Shown: positions 57,295 to 64,000 of the stretch, in pieces
Layout: each line of letters opens with the position of its first letter
How positions within the stretch are numbered: the first letter of the stretch is position 1
Origin: Tetrastigma voinierianum
Lineage: Eukaryota; Streptophyta; Magnoliopsida; Vitales; Vitaceae
DNA length: 64,000 nucleotides
NCBI GenBank assembly: GCA_016808115.1
Contig: JAEQBH010007415.1
Coordinates: 62,001 to 126,000, forward strand
Direction: 5' to 3'
Notes under the pieces: model-generated
What the model was told of the DNA's origin: nothing
Databases searched by the model: none
What the model saw: the letters and a program-made list of their open reading frames with translations, nothing else
Program-made: the position numbers and the translations under genes

Positions 57295-58600
57295 TCATGG
57301 GGGGTCCAGGAGGAGAATCTCCTCCTTGTCTGCAGTGTGCTGCGCAACATAGGGCTTCACTCTCTGTCCATTGACCTTGAACACTCTATTATCATTTGGG
57401 TTGAGCAGGTCTACTGAACCATTGGGGTATGCTTGATGAATGATGAATGGTCCAATCCATCTTGATTTGAGCTTGCCTGGAAAAAGGTGGAGCTCGAGTC
57501 ATGAGTAGACTTAGTCCCCTGATTGGTTCTTCCGTTAAGTGAGCCGATCATGCCACTTTAATTTGTCCTTCGCAATTTTCGAATTGAAGTAGGCACATTC
57601 CAAGCTCTTCTAACTCATTGAGATCAAGAAGTCTTAAGGCCGCCTCTTCCTACGTCTGCTGTATTCACTTTTTTATTGCCCACTCATGCCTTATATCTAA
57701 ATTTCACAAGCAGTGGCATGCCCTACATAAACTAGGCGATAGGGGGACATCTCAAGAATGGTCTGAAGGTCGGTTTCCCCATATGCCCACAAGGAACTAA
57801 GCTCGAGACCAATCCTTCCTATTCGCCCACTCACTTTCTACTCAACATAGTCTTACTCGTCACAGCTCTACTTCGCCACTGTCCGGGAGGATGATACGGG
57901 GTGGCCACTCTCAGGCTTGACACCATACTTGATAGATTCTCAAAAAGGTTTGTTGCATAAATGTGAACCCCCATCATTGATTATGGCTTTGGGGGATTCG
58001 AATCTGGAGAGAAATGTTCTCCTTTAAGAATTTCAATACGGTCTTGTGGTTCATCAAGCCACACCCAGACCGTCGACCCACTTCGACAGATAGTCAACTC
58101 CCACGAGGATGTAAGTATATCCGAAGGAAGTAGGAAATGGTCCCATGAAGTCGATGCCCCAAATGTCAAATAACTCAACCACCATAATAGGGTTCAATGG
58201 CATCATATGACTAATAGAGACTTCCAACCTTGTGATTTGTCGATTGTTTCAGACATGGCATAGGCATCCTTAAACAAAAAGACTCGCCAATAAAAACTTG
58301 CCTCGCTAACTTTCATTGCTGTTTCTCTCAAATAAATGACTTCCACTGCACCGTCATGGCAAAGTACGAGTATCCTCTGTTCCCTCTTCTTCCCAAGACA
58401 CATTTTGATTATTTGATCAAGCACAATATTTGGAACAACAGTGGTTCTTCCCACAGTGTGAGGGACTTTGCATGGAAGAACTTCTTGTCCTGTGCTTTCC
58501 ATTTTGTTGGCAACTCCCCTGTTACCAAAAAGTTAGCAATGTGGGAAAAAAAGGAGCACCAGCCCATGTTGAGTGAGACCGGGAATTCATCATCATGACT
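57295..58600 (-). pseudogene. Integrase, Athila-type
   Basis: Sense order: a zinc-finger remnant near 58215-58340, MMPLNPIMVVELFDIWGIDF near 58140-58205, then MGPFPTSFGYTYILVGVDYL and SKWVD near 58075-58150, the start of the catalytic core. Next is an ILKGE/LKENI.. region with DGGSHF-like traces near 57960-58030, and RVATPYHPP near 57890-57915. The C-terminal part is well preserved: LELHLFPGKLKSRWIGPFII and VDLLNPNDNRVFKVNGQRVK, ending EEILLLDPP and TGA (complement at 57295-57297). Confidence 0.87.
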
Positions 58601-59060
58601 GGAGGGTCAGGTGCCGCGTGCTATGGTTAGTCCGAGAGGTGATCAAGAACAACATTTTCTACACCCTTCTTATCCCGAATCTGCAGGTTGAACTCCCGTA
58701 GTAAGAGAGAATCACTGACAAGCCTTAGTCTTAAGTATTTGCTTATGAGTAGATGATCAAAGCCGAATTATCTATGAAGATAACTATATCTCGCCTTATC
58801 AACACGCAAGAAACTCGTTTGTGTGGCATAGACTAACACAAAGAATTCTTTCTCAATGGTAGTAATTCCTCCGAGCTTCATTCAATGTTTTGCTAAGATA
58901 GTAAACCACATAATGCGTTTTCCTCTACTTTATCCGAGGATCATCTGACACGAGGTCACTCAGACAGCACATAACCTCAAAAGGCAACTCGCTACTGTGG
59001 GCCCCTCACTATTGCGCAAAGGGTTAAATAAGCCCTGAGCCTTCAAACCTTGTTGACATT
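58601..59060 (-). pseudogene. RNase H region, Athila-type (degenerate)
   Basis: Traces in sense: a KVEENALCGLLS segment near 58900-58945, then a block aligning with YSTTEKELLAVVFA near 58830-58885, and short segments such as IFIDNSALI.YS near 58750-58790. Catalytic residues are not reliably readable. Position between RT and integrase supports the call. Confidence 0.62.
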
Positions 59061-60000
59061 CCTAATCCCAATCAAACTTAGCACTTTCTGTAGTTTACAA
59101 AGTGGCTTGCTAAATTCTTGAGAAGTCCCGCATGAACCTCATGTATCCCGCATGCCCCAAGAATCGCCTCACGCCTTGACATTTTTTTGTAAAGCGAGTG
59201 TGTGGGCAGGGGGGCGCTGAAATCAAATCAATTTTTTCTTTATCAACTTCAATTCCTTTCTCTGAATAATTAAGGCCCCAATACAATGCCCCGCTGACCA
59301 TAAATGGCATTTCTCCCGCCTAAAGACTAGGTTTTTCTATGCACTTGTGCAGATAGCCTGTGCTGATTAGGCACTCAAACCTCCATAGACCTGGGCATCG
59401 CCCATGTAAACCTCCATAATGCGCTCTACCAAATCGCCGAAATGTCGAGCATACATCATTGAAATGGCAAGGGCACACAAAGGCCAAAGGGCATCCCTCC
59501 CGTATGGCTACGTGTCAAATGTAAGTGCGGAAGGTTGTCTTTCCCAGTCCTCTACAGCAATCTCAATCTGGAAATATCCTCGACAGCCATCTAGGAACAA
59601 TAGAAGCGGGTAGCCGTAAATCCTCTCAAGCAGCTTGGATCCATGAATGGAAGAGGGAAGTGATCCTTCCGCAGCATTTCATTTAGCCTTCTCGATAATC
59701 AATGCATACCTCCAACCCGTGGGTAAGGCGAAAGGGCATTCCCATCTCCCCATTATGCACCGGTTACCCCAATTTCTAGGAACCACCTGGGTTGGACTCA
59801 CCCAAAGCATCCGACATAGGTATAAGGATTCCAGTCATAAAGAGCCTTAAGACTCTCGTCTAACCACTTCTCGCATACGGTCTCACCTTCTCTGTATCGC
59901 TCACTAACTTTGCCTCCTAAGTAGATGTGTGGCATACCGCTGAGCAATGCCTTCAAATCGGTAACTTCCACCCCCAGGCTTGATTGCTCTCTCTAAGGAC
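59061..60000 (-). pseudogene. Reverse transcriptase domain, Athila-type (degenerate)
   Basis: The region before RT has YATHLLR and QVVPRNWG near 59770-59790, then GWRYALIIEKA near 59690-59725 (normally GWRVCIDYRKLN). LFLDGCRGYFQIEIAVEDW follows near 59555-59605, then a MYARHFGDLVERIMEVYMGD block near 59395-59460, where the catalytic MDD is changed to MGD. The part after the active site reads KGIEVDKEKIDLIS and FLGHAGYMRFMRDFSRI at 59110-59275. Confidence 0.83.
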
Positions 60001-60320
60001 GTGCAACAGTTACCTCCCGTGCAATGTCGAAAAGTGATGAAACGACCATTGATACTGCTCTCGCTTCTTCCAAATAAAGATACTTCAGCTCCACATGTAA
60101 GGGCTGAGCTCCATTTTCAGTGGCTCAATGATTTCCTTCGACACTAAATGAAAATTTCATGTTTTCTTCTCCAGTGTCCCTGCACAGATTTCATGTCAAC
60201 TTCCTACTGCTCTTCTGCACACTCAGCCAACTCTTCAGTTAGTATATCCAGCATCCCCTGCTAATCAACTTGTTCCTCCAGGTTGGTGTCAATGATGCAT
60301 ACTTCTTCTGGGACATCTTC
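60001..60320 (-). pseudogene. Region before RT, Athila-type polyprotein
   Basis: Sense traces include EVCIIDTNLEEQVD near 60260-60305 and an ALTCGAEVSLF-like block near 60060-60100 corresponding to L.LKYAYL. It is interrupted by the TRIM-like insertion at 60323. Protease could not be identified. Confidence 0.6.
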
Positions 60321-60322
60321 TG

Positions 60323-60640
60323 TCACATCCCACATCGGATAGGGGAGAAACTTCCTAGCACTATATAAGTACGGGCTCCTCTCAACCTTGTAGACGCCGC
60401 TTTGTGTTTCGAGGGCCCTTTAAGCCCTGCGGACAATATATACATGGTCAATGGTCATATAAATGGTATCAGAGCCGATCCCCGATCACGATGAGGGGTC
60501 TCCTGGTTCGTCGTTCCTACACATTTTGATACAACGAGACGCCAGGTTCCACTGTGGTATTTTTGTCACATCTCACACTGATAGGGGAGAAACTGCACTA
60601 TATAAGTACGGCTTCTTTCCATATTCTTAGCTATCTTGAG
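60323..60640 (+). mobile_element. TRIM-like miniature LTR element
   Basis: Starts tgtcacatcccacatcggat and continues tataagtacggg (a TATA-like box) to ggtcatataaa. This is followed at 60468 by tggtatcagagcc, a perfect initiator-Met primer site. About 246 bp after the first start the LTR beginning recurs at 60569 (tgtcacatctcacactgata...tataagtacgg) and then degenerates after about 65 bp. LTR about 140 bp, internal region about 100 bp, no coding capacity: the layout of terminal-repeat retrotransposons in miniature. The right end is incomplete. Confidence 0.78.
60468..60480 (+). other. Primer binding site (initiator-Met tRNA) of the TRIM-like element
   Basis: tggtatcagagcc is an exact match to the complement of the 3' end of plant initiator-Met tRNA as used by many LTR elements. 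It lies between the two LTR copies. Confidence 0.85.
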
Positions 60641-60859
60641 TTGAGTTGAAGGGAATCATGTGATAAATTGTTATATGCTGCCTTATATATGCAGTTATTT
60701 GCTTAGAAATGTGTTAGTTAGTCTTTAAGTCAATGTGATGAGTGATGGAAACACTCAGAAATTTGAAAGGATCTAATATTGTTATTAAAGTTTCAGTTTT
60801 TCGATTTACGATATTACAAATAAATTATTAAGAGATTCTAAGATTATCTTATATTTCAG

Positions 60860-62030
60860 CCGACATAGAAAGAAGGTTTGATCGGGTCTTATAACTATGA
60901 TGATAGTTTACAAGAGTTGAAGAAAGAAATTGGGTAGCAACTCTATTTTGATTATTTCACTGGTTCAGAAAGATTTGTTTCTTTGTATAATGATGCCTTT
61001 CATTAGGGACGGTTGTGTTCTTATGCAACATGGAAAATTGATATATACTTATAGACATTTGAAATTTTAAGATAGAGAAAACTACCTTGTTATGATTTCA
61101 GTTAGGTAAAATGATTTTGCACTTAAGATCCGAGACATTTCTTTTCTTTTTTTTCGTGAACTCGTGAGATATCTACATCATAAGAGCTTGAAGTATTTAT
61201 TTTCCCAAAAAGAGTTGAACATGAGACAGAGGAGGTGGAGTGAACTACTTAAAGACTATGACTGCATTATTCAATATCACCCAAGGAAAGCGAATGTTGT
61301 GGTTAATCTACTAAGGTAGAAACTGTCTCCTTAGCAAATATTAAAGGTCGCCGATATAATTATCGGGAGATTTGAGAGTTTATGTGTTCATATCAGAGTT
61401 TTAGACTGGAGCTCTGTACAATCTTTGAGTTTTTCTTTGATCTTTATGTCGGCAACAAGGTCCCAGCAACAGAATATCAATATGAAAACCATGGCAGATC
61501 AAGTAAGGTTCATCTGTTATCATGACGTTTTATGTCAAAGACCACTCTCATCCAAACATAGACTTTAAGGAGAGTCACGGAGGAAGCTCATTGTTCTAGG
61601 TTACGATCCACCCGTGAGGGACAAAGATGTACAAAGATTTGGAGATGTAATTATTGGTACGTGGACTTAGTTTCTAGATATCACAAGAATTCAGGGGCTC
61701 AAAGTGTTTGGTGTGTCAACAAGTGAAAGTTGAGCATCAACGACCAGCAGGGTTTTTGCAACCACTTTCTATTCCCGAGTCGAAATGGGAACACATTACT
61801 ATGGATTTTGTGGATCAAGGCCAAGGACCTTAGGGGGTAATAATGCAATTTGGGTGATTGTTGATCGATTGACAAAGTCTGCTCATTTTCTACCTATGAA
61901 AGTTAATTTTTCTATGGATCGTTTGTCTTCTCTTTATATTAAGGAGATTGTGAGAATGCATGGTGTACCAAGCTTATAGTATCCGATGTAGACTCGCTTC
62001 ACTTCCGCATTTTGGCATAGTTTACGTAAA
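60860..62030 (+). pseudogene. Chromovirus (Tekay/Del-like) RNase H-integrase fragment
   Basis: Plus-strand traces: RFVSLYNDAFH near 60970 (RNase H start, C/Y-D-A-S changed), then HHKSLKYLFSQKELNMRQRR and WSELLKDYDCIIQYHPRKAN near 61180-61300. The integrase zinc-finger part CLVCQQVKVEHQRPAGFLQP lies near 61700-61760. The core has SKWEHITMDFVD near 61780-61815 and GGNNAIWVIVDRLTKSAHFL, then LSSLYIKEIVRMHGVP near 61830-61970. Stops occur throughout. It is a 5'- and 3'-truncated fragment of a family different from the element at 45809-55267, nested in the Athila-type element. Confidence 0.85.
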
Positions 62031-62330
62031 GCAATACAATAATTGTTTATGATAACCTTTTAAAATGATTTCAATGAATCATTTGTTTTCTATTTAAGGC
62101 ATAAACTCACAAGATTCTCATTGTTTTATTAGTACCGACAATGTCATCAAAATCCTTAAGTAATTGTATCAATATCTTCTATTTCTTGCTTAAAAATCAT
62201 TTTAAGAAGACAAAGACTTCAAACTCTCATAAACTATGAGTAGATCATAAATAAGAAATTCATATCTTAAGTGCAAAAATCATTTTTACCTAACTTCAAA
62301 TCATAACAAGGTAGTTATCTTTAAAGTAAT
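62031..62330 (-). pseudogene. Inverted fragment of the same chromovirus RNase H
   Basis: The complement of 62255-62320 reads actaccttgttatgattt..agttaggtaaaa..gcacttaagat, matching 61082-61130 on the plus strand. Both encode an ENYL...VKMIFALK-like RNase H block. The remainder to 62031 is AT-rich and not assigned. Confidence 0.7.
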
Positions 62331-62429
62331 CCAATATGACACCACCAATCCTTTCGTGATCATTGAACAAAGGATCTCCTTCTCGTGACTAGTGGATCAT
62401 AATTAAAAACAGGATTGAGAGGTATTGTG

Positions 62430-63150
62430 TGTTTCAGCTTACTACTTGTACCTCATGCCGATTTCGTATTTAGCTCTTCCAATCTTCTAGCTTCAAAGAA
62501 GATAGCTCGCTTTCATTTCACATCCTCCGATTAAATGAGTATATACTCCCTTAGTTTGTTGTGTGCTTCATTCTCTACCTCCCTCGGTTTGGCCTATCCT
62601 AAGCTTTGAGGTCTCAGCAATATAGTTAAGGAAATCCATGGCTTCATCAGATTCTTAGCAAGGAAGTCCTCCACACATGGTCTCCAATATTGTTTCATGT
62701 ATGTGGACATTCCATCGTAAGTGATTCACCAAGATCTGTGTATCAAAGCCATGGTGAGGGCAATAACATGGTCTCTACATACCTTTCCCAAGACTAATAA
62801 AATTTCTCGTCATGAGCTACAAAGGTAGGATTTGCCTCTTCAAATTGTTGGTCTTATGGGCACCAAGAACTTCTTCAAAAATTCCCGTCAAGCAGCCACC
62901 CGCTCCTACCGGTCCTCGTCTTAGTGAATTAAGCCAAATTTTGGCTTGTCTTGAGGGAGCCAAGGAAAATTTTGAGCAAGTCCATATCGGTTGTACCTCT
63001 TGAAAGCTGCGCAAACTTCCCCAAACTCTGGATGTGTGTGTGTATGGATTTTCATTTTCCATACCATGCAAAGTTGGGAGCAGGGGCACCAAATAAGGCC
63101 TCACTGCCACATCCTCAGGAAGGGGTATAATGCATGAGGGTGCACTCACC
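62430..63150 (-). pseudogene. Gag, Athila-type
   Basis: Minus-strand translation gives CIIPLPEDVAVRPYLVPLLP, then TLHGMENENPYTH and a frameshifted F.EV segment. AKIWLNSLRRGPVG (normally AKIWLNSL...) and AHKTNNLKRQI follow, then traces of HETILETMCGG and EAMDFLNYIAETS near 62625-62705. These are the conserved gag core blocks of Athila elements. Gag is separated from pol by the insertions at 60323-62330. No zinc knuckle was recognised. Confidence 0.85.
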
Positions 63151-63563
63151 CTTTAGGGGTGTATGTGATTCCTCATTGACTCAGAGGCATTGGGCCCAGA
63201 ACCCCTATCGGGCTCGCCAAGCCTTCGTGTGGGGCTCCATCCCATTGTCGCACGACCGATTTCACACCCTTGTTCAACTGGAGCACTAAGCCTTTCCAAT
63301 CTACCTGTAGTGTTTCTGTCCCACTGCATAAGTTGCTATGAACACGCATAACAAGCAAGAAACCAACAAAAACAAGGCTACTAGAAAGGTTGATGTTATT
63401 TAAAAAAAAAAAAAAAACAAGGAAAAATCTGTATGAACAGTACAAAATTCCAAATTCCCCTGTAGTGAACTCAGAATGGGAAAATGGTAAAATAAAAACA
63501 ATGAGAATTCCACCAATACTTGTGATGTGGATCACAAGTTCATAGCTTCTCTACTAGGGTAAT
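63151..63563 (-). other. 5' UTR of the Athila-type element
   Basis: Between primer site and gag. It contains an A run at 63403-63418 and no conserved coding block. Confidence 0.6.
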
Positions 63564-63583
63564 CATCCCCGCAACCTACGCCA
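63564..63583 (-). other. Primer binding site (tRNA-Asp-like), Athila-type
   Basis: Minus strand TGGCGTAGGTTGCGGGGAT two bases after the LTR. It resembles the TGGCGCCGTTGCCGGGGAT site for tRNA-Asp typical of Athila elements, with a few changes. Confidence 0.8.
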
Positions 63584-63585
63584 TT

Positions 63586-64000
63586 TGATTCACTTGCAAA
63601 GTAGTAAATTTTAATCAACAAAATTAGATCCTGTGGTTCTACCGCCGTAGCGTAAGCTACCTGTAGTATAGTGTATGTGGTCTAGGGTCTGAACATAGGG
63701 ATGGGTTTTCATGAGAGAAGAGTTGCAATGGATTGAGAATGGTGTTTCCTCTTTGATTTCGTGGATTTTGTAAAAACATGGGGTTTCTAAGCAAGTGAAA
63801 ACCGGAAATAAATTGAAATAAAAGTTAAAAGAGAACTCCTTGAAGTCTCGGGCCACTAGGTTAGGGTTCTAAGGCAACCGACATGTCCTCGGGTCTTTTT
63901 CCTCGCGTTGGGTGAATGACCTATAGTCATTTCCCGAACCAGATCTTCATTTAGCTTTAAAACCTAAACCCTATAATTTTTCCTCTTGAACAATGGCATT
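63586..64000 (-). repeat. 5' LTR of the Athila-type element (cut by window edge)
   Basis: On plus it starts tgattcacttgcaaag and follows the solo LTR from 21472: taatcaacaaaatt, then ctaccgcc.tagc, gagttgcaatggattgaga and catgtcctcgggtctttttc. It continues beyond the window. Confidence 0.9.

Larger units (their letters stand above)
55265..64000 (-). mobile_element. Athila-type Ty3/gypsy element, truncated left, running off right
   Basis: Minus-strand element with partial 3' LTR (55265-55825), polypurine tract, a 1.5-kb 3' noncoding region, pol (57295 to about 60320), gag (about 62430-63150), a tRNA-Asp-like primer site and the start of the 5' LTR (63586 onward). Its LTR is the same family as the solo LTR at 21472-22771. 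Gag and pol are separated by later insertions at 60323-62330. It lies in the 5' LTR of the Tekay/Del-type element. No env-like gene was found after pol. Confidence 0.87.

Noticed and set aside
60323..60640. Cassandra-type TRIM carrying 5S rRNA sequence
   Set aside because: The short LTR shows no 5S rRNA-like segment or its internal promoter boxes.

Overview
The window is plant nuclear DNA made almost entirely of nested transposable elements. No intact cellular gene, tRNA, rRNA or CRISPR array was recognised. The plant assignment rests on the element families: Ty3/gypsy Tat/Ogre-type elements with two RNase H domains, an Athila-type element with a tRNA-Asp-like primer site, Tekay/Del-type chromovirus elements with an initiator-Met primer site, Ty1/copia fragments, a BED-finger hAT transposon, a hAT-like MITE and a TRIM-like miniature element. 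The species cannot be named from the sequence. Coding regions are full of stops and indels, so every coding call is a pseudogene; some indels could also be assembly error.

Layout. 1-6745: 3' part of a Tat/Ogre-type element on the minus strand (LTR start, polypurine tract, minisatellite, 3' UTR, integrase, two RNase H domains, RT). 6746-10570: minus-strand copia gag-protease-preintegrase remnant, split by a solo LTR (6866-8827, TSD tttca) and a MITE (9020-9883, 8-bp TSD). 10571-11571: AT-rich, nothing recognised. 11580-44930: one hAT element with 7/8-matching target duplications. Inside it lie a solo LTR (11865-16015) that itself holds another (12211-14030), and a 24.8-kb insertion (18684-43478, TSD gaagc) that splits the transposase gene. 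That insertion is itself an LTR carrying a third-level solo LTR (18810-20963), an Athila-type solo LTR (21472-22771) and a complete Tat/Ogre-type element (23037-40924). 45244-45808: 3' end of a second copia element. 45809 to about 55267: a two-LTR Tekay/Del-type element on the minus strand. 55265-64000: a minus-strand Athila-type element inserted in the Tekay LTR and running off the window. It carries a TRIM-like element and inverted chromovirus RNase H fragments.

The nesting can be ordered because most insertions keep their target-site duplications, and removing them mentally restores open frames (hAT transposase, copia pol). One LTR family (TGTAARACCC...GGCGTCACA in sense; called family A here) accounts for five solo LTRs plus the one two-LTR element, which supplies its coding capacity. 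The most unusual structures are the Tat/Ogre LTRs built from a ~186-bp tandem repeat with different copy number in the two LTRs, the ~25-bp minisatellite and A-rich tract shared by the 3' UTRs of both Tat copies, and a dimeric ~190-bp repeat within a family A LTR.
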